Numbered from the stretch's first letter, positions 15,927-24,771 are shown. The stretch is 61,897 bases of DNA from Azospirillum brasilense (GCF_007827795.1 NZ_VITI01000024.1:1-61897); one strand, 5' to 3'. Translations and numbers: made by a program. The notes: generated by a model from the letters alone, not told the origin.

Positions 15927-16816
15927 TTCGCCCGCTCCCGCTCGATCGTGACGCGATCCTGATTGGCGCCAACGCCAGCGATCAGCACGGCCCGCTCAAA
16001 CAATCCATCCACGATGAAGCGGTCCCCGGACAGCCGATAGTTCATCAGGACCATTTCCTCGTCCGAGAACAGGCCGCCCTCGTGCCGCAGGATCAGCAAA
16101 ACCGGCGCTTCCGTCTGTCCCATCGTCGCCGGCATTTGGATGATGGTTTTCTTGGAGTCGTTGAAGACACGGACCGGCACCCACGGCGCCGCTCCGGTGA
16201 CGCGGTAACCGAAATCCAGATTTGACAGGTATTCGCCGGTTTCGGGGATCGTGTTCGCCTTGCGCTCCTGGTCGAACCGTTCGCGCTGCGCCTTCAACCG
16301 CGCCATGGTGTCTTCCGGGTAGCTGAAGGCCACGCGCGGCATGTAATCCGTGCTGTGCGACGCCAGAGCGATGTGATAGACGCGCCGCGTGGTGGTCACG
16401 ACGAGCGAAGACTTGAGATTGTTTTCGGTCGGCTTGACCAGGATGTGCGTGGTTTCCGCACCCCCGACACCACTGAAAGCCGCTTCAATGTTCCACCGCT
16501 CGATGTCGCCGCTGTGAACATCGTTGACGACCTCGCCCGCCTGGAGCTGAATGTCACAGACCTGAAGGACGGCACAGACGACGGTCGGTTGCCGGGGGCC
16601 GTAGACAAATTTGATCGTCCCGTTCGCCCCAACCGACACCGGCGCCCCTTTCTGCCATCGCTTGGCGACGGCGAGTGCCGCTGCATCCGTTTCGCGCAGA
16701 TCATCGTCCTCCGGCAAAACCTGATGCAGAGACACCGGAGCCGGCCGGCGCTCCGCCGCCCCAGCCACCGACGCCATCCCCAAGGCCAACATTGCCGCGA
16801 TACATCCTTTCCACAT
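15923..16816 (-). CDS. trbG: TrbG/VirB9-like channel protein
   Basis: 297 aa with a signal peptide ending at VAGAA. VirB9-type elements are visible: IKFVYGPRQPTVVCAVLQVC in the N-terminal domain, TTHILVKPTENNLKSSLVVTT, and a C-terminal LDFGYRVTG.PWVPVRVFNDSKKT block (gaps added) with the conserved VFDD-like turn. It forms the outer-membrane core complex with TrbI and TrbH. Confidence 0.88.
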   Translation of the reverse strand: MWKGCIAAMLALGMASVAGAAERRPAPVSLHQVLPEDDDLRETDAAALAVAKRWQKGAPVSVGANGTIKFVYGPRQPTVVCAVLQVCDIQLQAGEVVNDVHSGDIERWNIEAAFSGVGGAETTHILVKPTENNLKSSLVVTTTRRVYHIALASHSTDYMPRVAFSYPEDTMARLKAQRERFDQERKANTIPETGEYLSNLDFGYRVTGAAPWVPVRVFNDSKKTIIQMPATMGQTEAPVLLILRHEGGLFSDEEMVLMNYRLSGDRFIVDGLFERAVLIAGVGANQDRVTIERERAK

Positions 16817-16826
16817 GGCCCGGTCC

Positions 16827-17564
16827 TTACCTCAGCTTTGCCCAATTGAAATCTTTGATGAAGACACCGAGAGGGTTTTTCACCAAGTTCTCTTCGGTTG
16901 TCTGCGGCGTTGGCGCGGCCTGATAGTAAGTAACCAGCGCCCTCATCCTAAATTTTGCGTTGATCGAACCGCTTTGCCGGTCGCGTTCCACTTCGGTCCA
17001 GACAATTTCCCAAGTGGTATCGCTTTGCGGTATCGCCGTTTCCACTTCCGTGCTCACAAGAATTTTCTTGGCACGCTCAAACGGTGACGCCTCGACACTG
17101 GACCGGTACCATTCGTTCATCTTCGTGGTGGCAGGATCGTTTGTGCTCAGGTTCGCATACACCGCGTTGATCGCTTGGTTCTGGAGCCTGACATCAAGCG
17201 TCACCATTCGGGCGTTCTCGATCCAACGCGACAGTTCTCGGTTCACCACCTTGTGCGTGAGCAATGGCGCGCGGTCGGCAACCCCAACGCCACGCGCGTT
17301 CCCGATTGAGTCCACCTCAACCATGTACGGCACGAACGTCGATTGCATGGCGACGTAGGCCATACTGCCGACAGCGGTGACCGCTATGAGCATTGCCCCG
17401 ATCATGCCGAGCCAAGCCATATCACGCGACGCGATCACCCCGCCGACGTGGGTGTTCCACGCGCGCCGCCCGTTGACGTACGGACTTTCTGACTGCCCCT
17501 CACTTGCGGTGCCCGGCTTTGAGCGCTTGAACATTTTAGCGGCTAAAAAGGACGTCATGGACAT
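16827..17564 (-). CDS. trbF: TrbF/VirB8-like inner-membrane assembly factor
   Basis: About 245 aa from ATG 17564 with a GAGGGG site (TTG 17567 and ATG 17558 are alternatives). A cytoplasmic N-terminus, one membrane helix (MAWLGMIGAMLIAVTAVGSMAYVA, near residues 50-72, split by Gly) and a periplasmic VirB8-type domain are visible. VirB8/TrbF nucleates the T4SS core. The first about 10 codons overlap the 3' end of trbE and contain a KorB operator that reads as FLAAK. Confidence 0.85.
   Translation of the reverse strand: MSMTSFLAAKMFKRSKPGTASEGQSESPYVNGRRAWNTHVGGVIASRDMAWLGMIGAMLIAVTAVGSMAYVAMQSTFVPYMVEVDSIGNARGVGVADRAPLLTHKVVNRELSRWIENARMVTLDVRLQNQAINAVYANLSTNDPATTKMNEWYRSSVEASPFERAKKILVSTEVETAIPQSDTTWEIVWTEVERDRQSGSINAKFRMRALVTYYQAAPTPQTTEENLVKNPLGVFIKDFNWAKLR
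17535..17547. promoter_or_regulatory. KorB operator (OB) inside the trbE/trbF overlap
   Basis: A perfect TTTAGCGGCTAAA. It spans the trbE stop codon and codes for Leu-Ala-Ala-Lys in the trbF frame. Confidence 0.85.
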
Positions 17565-20100
17565 CAACCCCCCTCACCTTGAGCCATTCCAGCGGCCATT
17601 GACGCCCGTGTGACGCCTCCAACGCTTTGATTTTCGCCACGCTTTCCTTGTCGGTGGCGCCAACGAAAGCCTTCGCGATAGGGCCAAGCGCGAGTTGGTA
17701 CATGCGGCGGCCCTTTTCGGAAACGAACAGGTAGTCACGCTTGGGAACGGCCTCTGCGATCATGTCGATAAGGCGTTCGTTGAGGCCCATGCTCATGTAG
17801 AGCGCGGCCGTGTCAGGAACGCGCGCATAGGCGTTTGGAAGGAAAATCTTGACCGCGGTTGACTCCGTAATCACGTCCATGATTCCGGAGTTTTTCGCGT
17901 CGGACAGGTTCTGAGTTGCCATGAAGATGGCGCAATTCTTCTTGGCAACCGACTTCAGCCAGTCGCGCAGCTTTTGCAACGCCACCCTCTGTTGGAACAG
18001 CACCCAAACCTCGTCCATCGGCACAAAGACGGGCGATCCATCAAGTATCTTCTCAATTCGCCTGAAGAGGTAGAGCAACACCGGAATGACATACTTGTCA
18101 CTCATGTCAAGAAGTCGTTCGATTTCGAAAATCACAAAATCACAGTCACTGAAGGAAAGCCCGTCTTCCTTGGCGTCCAGAAGATTGCCCATCTGTCCAT
18201 CAATCGTGTACTGCTTCAGCGCATCGCGAATGGACGTGTCTTGAATGTTCATGACGAATTCGGTCATCGTCTTCTGATGACCGGATTTGTGCATGTTCTC
18301 GATGGCAATGCCGATTTGGTTCCTTTGGTGCGGCGTCGTCATGACCCCGTTCAGTTGCAGGATCGTGTCAATCCACTCCATGGCCCAAGCGCGGTCTTCC
18401 CTCGTGTCGAGGAATTGCAGCGGGCAGAAGGCCACGCTTCCCGTGTCACTGCCGATGTCATAGTGCTGTCCACCGACCGCCTTGCAGATCGGGTACATCG
18501 ACATGCCTTTGTCGAAACCGATGACCTTCGCGCCTCGATAGCGCCGGAACTGTGCGGCCAACAGCGCGAGGTGGGTGGACTTGCCTGCCCGTGTGGGGCC
18601 GAGCATGATCGCATGCCCCAGGTCGCGGACGTGCACATTCAGCCGAAACGGCGTGCGTCCCGTCGTGACGCAATGCATCAGCGGTGGCGCCAGGGGCGGG
18701 TACATGGGGCATGGTGCCGACGCCTCGCCGGACCAGATGGCCGCGGTCGGCATGAGGTGCGCAAGGTTGCCGGTGTGCATCAGAGGCCGCCTGACGTTCT
18801 GCACGCCATGGCCCGGCAGCGAACCGAGAAACGCATCCATGGTGTTGATGGTCTCGACGCGTGCCGCAAACCCTCTGGAGACGATGCTTTTCTCCACAAA
18901 GCGTGCGGCATCCTCCAACATGGCACGGTCCTCGGCCATCAGAACGATCACGCTGGTGTAATAGCCTTGAGCAACGACGCCGCTGGCCGTCTCGGCAATG
19001 GCGGCACTGGCGTCCTGCACCATGGCCACAGCGTCTTCGTCAATCTGGCCCGAACCGGTGTTGAACACCTGCGACCAGAAGCCTCTAATCTTCTGCCGCC
19101 ACTTCTTGCGAAACTTTTCCAGATGCCCTACAGCGGCGTATTGGTCGAGGAAGATGAACCGCGTGGACCAGCGATATTCCAGCGGCAACTCAGCAAGGTC
19201 GCTCAGGATTCCCGGATAGGAATCACTGGGGAAGCCCTCAATCGCCACGACTTGGACGAACTGCCGGCCGACACGCGGCACGGTGCCCGTCCACACCTCC
19301 TGCCCCGCAATGATCGCGTCGATATACATCGGGCAGTCGGGGAGAACGATGGGCTGTTTGACGCCAGTAAAGCAGTAGTGGAGCCAGGACAAAAAATCGT
19401 CATAGACGATCTTATGGCCGTCCTCCGTGGTTTCCTCCCGCGCGCCCAACCGTTCCATGTCAAAGACGGTTGACAGCGCGTTTTCGAAATTGGCGCATTC
19501 AGTTTTGAAAACATCAAGAAGTTGGTAGGTGCGGCTTTTGTTGTTCGCCGGAGTCTTGTCGTCGTCAAACATCAATTCGACAAAGCGGCGTTCGACGAGC
19601 GAGGGCGGCAACCACGTTAAGGTGACGGTGAACGCGCCTTCGTAAAGCGTGCCCAGCTCATCGAAGGTGCGGCGGCGTTCATCGTCAATCACACGCGAAA
19701 CCGCGTCCGGAAAATGGCTGAGGCCGGGAGCGGAGTAAGAGGGAACCGGCTTGCGCACCGCGTCTATGTGGACCATCCAGCCACTGCCACGCTTGGCGAA
19801 GGCGGCGTTGACGTGGCGGGCGACCAGCTCTCGCTGCTCGATCCCGCTGGAGGCATCGTCGTCTCCGCGATACAGCCACGCAGCCATCAACGCACCGTCC
19901 TTGCAGACGATCACCCCGTCATCCACCACCGCGGCATAGTTCAGCAGGTCGGCGGTTCCCGCGTCCTTCGATTGGTGTTGCCGCAGTTTGAGTTCCTGTC
20001 GGGCCTGCATCAGCATTGATGCCAGCACCGCAAGGAACACCACCCCGAGCATTGGCACAATCAAAGCGGTGGCTTGGACGATCCAAAAATTCTCAGTCAC
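17536..20100 (-). CDS. trbE: TrbE/VirB4-like transfer ATPase
   Basis: About 854 aa from GTG 20100, which overlaps the trbD stop (GTGA) and has a GGAAG site; ATG 20115 is an alternative. The N-terminus has membrane segments (IVPMLGVVFLAVLASML). Walker A is GPTRAGKSTH (about residue 500) and Walker B is PVFVPMDEVWVLF (about 690). Length equals RK2 TrbE (about 852 aa). VirB4 ATPases energise pilus assembly and substrate transfer at the inner membrane. Confidence 0.93.
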   Translation of the reverse strand: MTENFWIVQATALIVPMLGVVFLAVLASMLMQARQELKLRQHQSKDAGTADLLNYAAVVDDGVIVCKDGALMAAWLYRGDDDASSGIEQRELVARHVNAAFAKRGSGWMVHIDAVRKPVPSYSAPGLSHFPDAVSRVIDDERRRTFDELGTLYEGAFTVTLTWLPPSLVERRFVELMFDDDKTPANNKSRTYQLLDVFKTECANFENALSTVFDMERLGAREETTEDGHKIVYDDFLSWLHYCFTGVKQPIVLPDCPMYIDAIIAGQEVWTGTVPRVGRQFVQVVAIEGFPSDSYPGILSDLAELPLEYRWSTRFIFLDQYAAVGHLEKFRKKWRQKIRGFWSQVFNTGSGQIDEDAVAMVQDASAAIAETASGVVAQGYYTSVIVLMAEDRAMLEDAARFVEKSIVSRGFAARVETINTMDAFLGSLPGHGVQNVRRPLMHTGNLAHLMPTAAIWSGEASAPCPMYPPLAPPLMHCVTTGRTPFRLNVHVRDLGHAIMLGPTRAGKSTHLALLAAQFRRYRGAKVIGFDKGMSMYPICKAVGGQHYDIGSDTGSVAFCPLQFLDTREDRAWAMEWIDTILQLNGVMTTPHQRNQIGIAIENMHKSGHQKTMTEFVMNIQDTSIRDALKQYTIDGQMGNLLDAKEDGLSFSDCDFVIFEIERLLDMSDKYVIPVLLYLFRRIEKILDGSPVFVPMDEVWVLFQQRVALQKLRDWLKSVAKKNCAIFMATQNLSDAKNSGIMDVITESTAVKIFLPNAYARVPDTAALYMSMGLNERLIDMIAEAVPKRDYLFVSEKGRRMYQLALGPIAKAFVGATDKESVAKIKALEASHGRQWPLEWLKVRGVDVHDVLFSR

Positions 20101-20417
20101 CGGTATTGCTTCCATTGGCTGCGAGTGTTGTCGCGGAACGGTGTGCTGCGGGCCGGGTAATAGGTCCGGTAGATGAGTTGCCGGAGATAGACTTGCTTCA
20201 TGAGCGGATCGGCCTTCGCCATGCGGCGCAGGGCAAAAAGGGCCGCCGTCCACAGCAAAATGCCGACGACGGAGGCCCGGATTTCCATAGCGGTGAACAC
20301 CAGCGCGAACGCGAGCAACCCCGTAAACATCACCAACTCGCGGTCGCCGCCAAGGATCAGGCTATGCCGGCTTCCAACGCGCCGGATCGGGATCGTGCGT
20401 GGCGTGGCGTGCGTCAT
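20097..20417 (-). CDS. trbD: TrbD/VirB3-like protein
   Basis: 106 aa. Basic N-terminus, then two adjacent hydrophobic segments (LVMFTGLLAFALVFTAMEI and ASVVGILLWTAALFAL), and a polar tail with DPLMKQVYLRQLIYRTYY typical of VirB3/TrbD. It lies between trbC and trbE as in RK2. Confidence 0.87.
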   Translation of the reverse strand: MTHATPRTIPIRRVGSRHSLILGGDRELVMFTGLLAFALVFTAMEIRASVVGILLWTAALFALRRMAKADPLMKQVYLRQLIYRTYYPARSTPFRDNTRSQWKQYR

Positions 20418-20420
20418 CGC

Positions 20421-20783
20421 TTAGCCCGCCGCCAACTCGCCGCCCACGGCCGCGACCTCCGCACCCTTCCCGAACACCGTGGTCATGAAGTTCTGCGCGC
20501 CGACGAGCAGAGACATCACCAGGATGATGAAGACCAGCGTACGGAAGAAGCCATTGAGGTCGCCGCCGAAGATCAGCACCGACCCGGCAATGATGATGCC
20601 GATGATGGACACCGTGAAGGCGACGGGACCGGTGACGCTGTTGCGGAGGCTTTCAAGCCACGTTTCATAGGGAAGGCTCCCGCCGGTTCCGACCGACGCA
20701 AGCGCAGCGTCGGGCAGAACAAGAACCGCCAGGGCGAGCATAATCCCGACAAGGGAAAGGCCCTTGAGAGTATTTTCTTTCAT
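20421..20783 (-). CDS. trbC: TrbC/VirB2-like conjugative pilin
   Basis: 120 aa from ATG 20783, the first ATG after the trbB stop at 20791. A long signal sequence (cleavage near DAALAS) is followed by two membrane helices (VAFTVSIIGIIIAGSVLIF and LVFIILVMSLLVGAQNF), giving a mature pilin of about 85 aa like VirB2/TrbC. IncP pilins are cyclised by the TraF peptidase, which is present at 35323-35850. Confidence 0.87.
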   Translation of the reverse strand: MKENTLKGLSLVGIMLALAVLVLPDAALASVGTGGSLPYETWLESLRNSVTGPVAFTVSIIGIIIAGSVLIFGGDLNGFFRTLVFIILVMSLLVGAQNFMTTVFGKGAEVAAVGGELAAG

Positions 20784-20790
20784 CTTTTTT

Positions 20791-21786
20791 TTAAGCCTCG
20801 ATAGGTTGTAGTTGATAGCGGCCTTCCACAAGGCCATTGACCTTGAGGATTTCTTTGACGCGCCGTGATCCATGGCCGTCGCGACTGATATGGACGACGA
20901 CATTGACCGTGCTGGCAATCAGCGCCTGGAGGCGTGCCGTTGGACAGTTGGGATGCATTGAGATCAGGAGTTCCATGCGGTCCATGCCGGCGATGGCATC
21001 ATTCGCGTGCACACTCGCGGCACCGCCAGGGTGACCGGTGTTCCAGGCCATGAGCAGGTCAAGCGCTTCTGGGCCGCGCACTTCGCCGACGAAAATCCGG
21101 TCAGGCCGCAGGCGCAACGATCCTTTGACAAGATCGGTCATCGTGATCGGCGGCTCTGCCCTTTTGGCTGTTTTCAACGGTAGCCGATTGGGTGCCTTGC
21201 ACTGAATTTCTCGCGTGTCCTCGATGATGACCAACCGTTCCTTCGTGCACATCTTGGTCATCGCGTCGATGATCGCGTTCAGCAGTGTGGTCTTGCCGGA
21301 CCCCGTGCCACCCACAACGAGAATGTTCCGATGCTCAATGATGGCAGAACGGATGACCGCCGCTTGCGCAGCAGTCATGATGTTCTTGCGCACGTAGTCT
21401 TCGAGCGTGAAGACGGCGATGGCGTGTTTTCTAAGTGTGAACGATGCGGCTTGAACAACCGGCGGAATCATCGCCGTAAAGCGCGAACCATCCAGGGGGA
21501 ATTCCCCTTCTAACCAAGGTGACTTCTCAGTCAACACGTCGCCATTTATCCCGGCAACAGCGCTGACAATAGCCAGAGCTTGACCAGGGTCTATCCGCCC
21601 AATGGCTTCCATGTCTTCGCCAAGGCGTTCTTGCCAAAGAACACCGTCATCATTGAGCAGAAGTTCCACGGTTTTCGGGTCCTTCAGCGCCGACAACGCA
21701 AGATCACCCAGAGTTCGGACGAGCGATTCCTTTTTCCGCTCATACGAGTCTTGTCGATCTGTTCTGTTGGTTGCCGCCTCGGCCAT
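20791..21786 (-). CDS. trbB: TrbB/VirB11-like ATPase
   Basis: About 331 aa from ATG 21786, preceded by GAAGGTGG. It has Walker A VVGGTGSGKTTLLNAI (about residue 160), the Asp/Glu box IIEDTREIQ, and Walker B/His box SLRLRPDRIFVGEVRGPEA with HPGGAASVHAN. These are hallmarks of VirB11-type hexameric traffic ATPases. It is the first gene of the trb operon; RK2 trbA, normally in front, is missing. Confidence 0.92.
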   Translation of the reverse strand: MAEAATNRTDRQDSYERKKESLVRTLGDLALSALKDPKTVELLLNDDGVLWQERLGEDMEAIGRIDPGQALAIVSAVAGINGDVLTEKSPWLEGEFPLDGSRFTAMIPPVVQAASFTLRKHAIAVFTLEDYVRKNIMTAAQAAVIRSAIIEHRNILVVGGTGSGKTTLLNAIIDAMTKMCTKERLVIIEDTREIQCKAPNRLPLKTAKRAEPPITMTDLVKGSLRLRPDRIFVGEVRGPEALDLLMAWNTGHPGGAASVHANDAIAGMDRMELLISMHPNCPTARLQALIASTVNVVVHISRDGHGSRRVKEILKVNGLVEGRYQLQPIEA

Positions 21787-22120
21787 AGCCGTACCACCTT
21801 CGCGCATAAACTTTCGGCTCCACACTAGCCGGAAGTTCACGCCGTTTCAAACAAAAGATATAAACTTTCGTGACAGATTGTAACGTATTTCAATCTGCAT
21901 ACCGGGGTATTACCGAGTCGTTCGTTCAGTCACCGCGGCAAACCTCAGCCCCACGCCGGGTCTTTCGCACCTATGCATACTCGGGTATGTTCGTGTACGT
22001 GCCTTTACTTTAGCGGCTAAAGTGGCCGTGCGACGGATATTGCTCTTTAACCTTTTTTGACCTAAACTCAATAAATGCGCAACACACAAGCGCATCAATC
22101 CTCATAGGAAGGCATATGCA
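21787..22120. promoter_or_regulatory. Divergent control region between trbB and the DUF736 gene
   Basis: 334 bp without a gene. It must hold the trb operon promoter on the minus strand and the promoter of the 22121 gene on the plus strand. A perfect KorB operator lies at 22009-22021. TTGACC at about 22059-22064 is a possible plus-strand -35 box, but no convincing -10 follows. No terminator is seen. Confidence 0.55.
22009..22021. promoter_or_regulatory. KorB operator (OB) in the trbB upstream region
   Basis: A perfect TTTAGCGGCTAAA about 220 bp upstream of trbB and 100 bp upstream of the 22121 gene. It is the best candidate for KorB repression of the trb operon. Confidence 0.87.
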
Positions 22121-22441
22121 ATGGCGCAGATTGGACTTTTCAATAGAGAAGGCGCGGGTTGGGTTGGAGACTTCGCCACGCTAAAGTTATCGTTAAGCGG
22201 CGTCGAGATCGTGCCGAATACTGCAAAGACCGACGCCGCGGCCGATGAAAAAAAACCCGATTACTTGATGAAGTGGTTCGACAAGAACGGCGGAATCAAC
22301 GTTACCTTCGGCCAGGGCTGGGACGCCAAATCCGGCAACGGCCGCGAATACATCAATCTGCGCATCACCGATCCCACGGTGGCGAATTTCGAGTGCCGTC
22401 TGTTTCCGAACACGGACGGCACCGCGAGCTTGCTGGTGTAA
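22121..22441 (+). CDS. DUF736 family protein
   Basis: 106 aa, with AGGAAGG a few bases before ATG. The start MAQIGLFNREGAGWVGDFATL and the ending YINLRITDP...FECRLFPN (middle omitted) are those of the DUF736 family, small proteins common on alphaproteobacterial plasmids and often near transfer genes. The function is unknown. It is transcribed away from trbB and has no partner gene downstream. Confidence 0.8.
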   Translation: MAQIGLFNREGAGWVGDFATLKLSLSGVEIVPNTAKTDAAADEKKPDYLMKWFDKNGGINVTFGQGWDAKSGNGREYINLRITDPTVANFECRLFPNTDGTASLLV

Positions 22442-22546
22442 GACGCCATCGGGCGGCCGGCTTGCAACCGGCCGCCCACCGTCACGGGATACGCCAGGAC
22501 AAAGGCGGTCGATCCCGGCATTCTCGGCCGTACTGCGTCCCGAGTC

Positions 22547-22562
22547 TGTTTCGTACGATACA
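22547..22562. promoter_or_regulatory. TCGTACGA-type palindromic operator
   Basis: TGTTTCGTACGATACA. The same 16-mer occurs at 52173-52188 and its inverse at 52225-52240 beside the SprT-like gene. It probably binds a common regulator not identified here. Confidence 0.55.
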
Positions 22563-22575
22563 AATGTGTGCGCAT

Positions 22576-22588
22576 TTTAGCGGCTGGA
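22576..22588. promoter_or_regulatory. Degenerate KorB operator
   Basis: TTTAGCGGCTGGA matches the OB consensus at 11 of 13 positions, with one half-site intact. It sits 14 bp from the TCGTACGA operator. Confidence 0.4.
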
Positions 22589-23168
22589 GCCGTTTTTGGG
22601 CGAGTCCTCGCCGCTGCGTCGCCGCGCATCCCCGCGGCCCTCCCCGCCCATCCACGCTGCTTCGGACCGATTGCCGACCGCCCGCGACGGATCGCCGCAC
22701 AAATCGGCGCCTCTCACCCGCTGGCCCGTGAATTATGCGGCACTCTTGCTGACCTTTTATCGGCCGAACCTCGACAACCAGGCAGCCGCGGCGCCGGCAT
22801 CGCCCGCCGGGATCGTCTCGACTCGGCCGTATCTCTACGCCAGGGCCGCGCCGGACGGTTTCGATCAACGGTAGCAGCTCCGGTCCGCTCGCAGCGGAAA
22901 AGGTGCCTGGACACGAGTCGTTTCGGTGTGATTACAAATTACCTTGCGACCGGAAGTCTTTGTGGTATGCATTAAGATGTTAACCATTGCACGCGCGATG
23001 GTTGAACATCCATTGCTGGGTATCGATTGTGTGAAGGGAGAGCCGAGGACGAGAGCGAAAAGGTAGCCCAGAAACGCAGACACCCCCCACGAGGGGGGGC
23101 GTGCTGGTTTTTGTAGACGGATTGTCCTGTGGCAAGGCGATCCTCTCAAAATCAGCCCTGACGGTCAA

Positions 23169-23189
23169 GCGGAAAAAGTCGTTTTCCGC
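23169..23189. other. Perfect hairpin before the 23249 gene
   Basis: An 8-bp stem, GCGGAAAA paired with TTTTCCGC, encloses a 5-nt loop. It could be a leader structure, a weak terminator or an origin element. Confidence 0.5.
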
Positions 23190-23248
23190 TACCGGCGGAG
23201 CTATGCCCGCCCCCCCTCTTCCGTCTTACGCAGACAGGAGAGGACTCC

Positions 23249-24163
23249 ATGTTTGAGCGCATCCGGCAATTCCGGCGCATGGTCCATGACCCGCGCTTTA
23301 CCCGTTCAGATTTGCTGACCTACGCCATTTTGGCCTTTGGCACGCCCGATCAGGACGGGTGCCATCCCGCCGAGACGACGATTGCCGCCCACACGCGCCA
23401 GGACCGCAAGACGGTTCGCGGCGCCTTGCATCACCTCGCCGAGCTGGACGCCGTGCGGATCGAGCGCCGCCACGCGGGAAAGCGCGTCGTCGGCACGCTC
23501 TACACCTTCCCTGGCTCGACCGCGGCCAATGGGGAAAGCCCACCCCATCGCCCCCGAACGATGGAAGAAATCACGCCCCATCGACCGGTCGAAACGGACC
23601 ATCCGATGGGGGAAAATCCACCCCCTATAGAATCACCGGAACTAAACCGGTCCGGTCCGGGAACCGGTGTGATTGACCTGGAGAGCGAACAGGTGGCACG
23701 GCAAGCCCAGCAGGCCAGCACCGGCCCGTGGCGGCTGGAGAACGCCCGGCGCGTCGTGTTGGCCGTTATCGGCCGTGTGGGGATTGATCCGGTCAGAGCC
23801 GTCGTTGCCCAGCTCAGCGCCGACAAGCGGCGTGGCGCCGGCTTGCGCGCTTACGACATCATCCACCGCTTGGAGGGGATGACGGGATCGACGCCAGAGA
23901 CGAAGCGGGTACCGTCCGCGATCCCTGCGGAGTCGCCACCTCCGGCGGTCCAAGCGCCACCTTCACCCGTCGTTCGGCGTGCATTGACGCTGCTTCTGTC
24001 CGCCGATCCCGCGACGAAGCTGCGATGGTACGACAAAGCGCGCGGAGCTGGAGCGCGTGCGCCGATGGCTGCAACCGCGCAATGGATCTCATTGATTGCA
24101 GAGGATTATTTGCGCGCAGAACACTATGTGTCGGAGTGGCGACCCCTGTGCTGTTCAGCTTAA
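23249..24163 (+). CDS. Winged-helix protein, candidate replication initiator
   Basis: 304 aa with AGGAGAGGA upstream. Residues about 18-90 form a helix-turn-helix domain: RSDLLTYAILAFGTPDQDGC, then HTRQDRKTVRGALHHLAELDAV, which resembles the N-terminal domain of plasmid and phage replication proteins. A Pro-rich linker is followed by a second helical segment (RRVVLAVIGRVGIDPVRAVVAQL). There is no TrfA, RepC or RepA similarity that could be recognised. As the only plausible replication gene in the window, placed between a large non-coding region and the korA operon, it is a candidate initiator. A transcriptional regulator is the alternative. Confidence 0.5.
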   Translation: MFERIRQFRRMVHDPRFTRSDLLTYAILAFGTPDQDGCHPAETTIAAHTRQDRKTVRGALHHLAELDAVRIERRHAGKRVVGTLYTFPGSTAANGESPPHRPRTMEEITPHRPVETDHPMGENPPPIESPELNRSGPGTGVIDLESEQVARQAQQASTGPWRLENARRVVLAVIGRVGIDPVRAVVAQLSADKRRGAGLRAYDIIHRLEGMTGSTPETKRVPSAIPAESPPPAVQAPPSPVVRRALTLLLSADPATKLRWYDKARGAGARAPMAATAQWISLIAEDYLRAEHYVSEWRPLCCSA

Positions 24164-24376
24164 CTACTTGATTTGATTCAATAATTTCGCTTGAGAGGTA
24201 ATGCGAATTTTGCCTGTTATCACACTTTCCGCGTGCATCCCCCAATTTCATCGGTAATGTCTTACGCCAGACAAGACGGGGCGTGGAGGCCCTTCCTTGT
24301 TTGCGCTTGACTCCGCTTGGCCGAATTGGTCCTTCGCGTACGAACGGTTGGGCCATAAAAAGCTGCGCGGCGTGAT

Positions 24377-24389
24377 TTTAGCGGCTAAA
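24377..24389. promoter_or_regulatory. KorB operator (OB) upstream of korA
   Basis: A perfect TTTAGCGGCTAAA, 6 bp upstream of the korA -35 box. RK2 also has an OB at its korA promoter. Confidence 0.9.
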
Positions 24390-24395
24390 AAGTGC

Positions 24396-24424
24396 TTGCG
24401 TGGTCCTCAGAGTTTAGCTATACC
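24396..24424 (+). promoter_or_regulatory. korA-incC-korB promoter with overlapping KorA-type operator
   Basis: A -35 TTGCGT (24396-24401), 17-bp spacer and -10 TATACC (24419-24424) precede korA by 27 bp. GTTTAGCTATAC at 24412-24423 differs at one base from the RK2 KorA operator GTTTAGCTAAAC and covers the -10 box. KorA and KorB therefore probably co-repress their own operon, as in RK2. Confidence 0.75.
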
Positions 24425-24450
24425 TTTTCCTATGACGCGGGGTTGCAGTG

Positions 24451-24771
24451 ATGGTTGGTCGGTTGACGGAGAATGAGTTCAACAAAGCGCTAGAGAACAT
24501 CAGGGTTGGACAGCAGACGAAAGACATCGCCTATGGCGTGCTGGTCCAAGGCAAGGCGCAAGTTGAGTTCGTTCGGTCAACCGGTCTTTCTAAAGGCGCT
24601 GTGAGCCAAGCGGTCAACCGAGTTTACGACGCGGCGTTGAAGGTGCGCCAAGAGAGCGCCATCCCGCCGGGTCATAAGGTGGTAACCGCCGTGCTGCCGG
24701 AGTCCCAAGCTTTTCAGGTGGAAAAGTGGGCCAAGGAGGCAGCCGCAAGGCAGAAGGGAAAGAAGCGATGA
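24451..24771 (+). CDS. korA: KorA (TrfB) transcriptional repressor
   Basis: 106 aa from ATG 24451 (GTG 24448 possible). The sequence follows RK2 KorA throughout: RLTENEFNKAL, VGQQTKDIAYGVLV, then the DNA-recognition segment GLSKGAVSQAVNRV, and VTAVLPESQAFQVEKW. KorA binds GTTTAGCTAAAC sites overlapping -10 boxes and cooperates with KorB. Its stop overlaps the incC start (ATGA). Confidence 0.93.
   Translation: MVGRLTENEFNKALENIRVGQQTKDIAYGVLVQGKAQVEFVRSTGLSKGAVSQAVNRVYDAALKVRQESAIPPGHKVVTAVLPESQAFQVEKWAKEAAARQKGKKR

Larger units (their letters stand above)
22442..23248. other. Non-coding region, candidate replication origin and leader of the 23249 gene
   Basis: 807 bp with no convincing gene. 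It contains a TCGTACGA palindrome (22547-22562), a degenerate KorB operator (22576-22588), an inverted repeat AACCAT...ATGGTT (22982-23003), a C6/G7 hairpin near 23084-23100, and a perfect hairpin GCGGAAAA/TTTTCCGC (23169-23189). No iterons or DnaA box could be made out by eye. The position before a winged-helix protein and next to the partition operon makes an oriV possible, but this is inference. Confidence 0.4.

Noticed and set aside
22568..22975. Open frames in the 22442-23248 gap
   Set aside because: They are Arg/Pro-rich translations on several frames of the same DNA, without ribosome sites or recognisable motifs.
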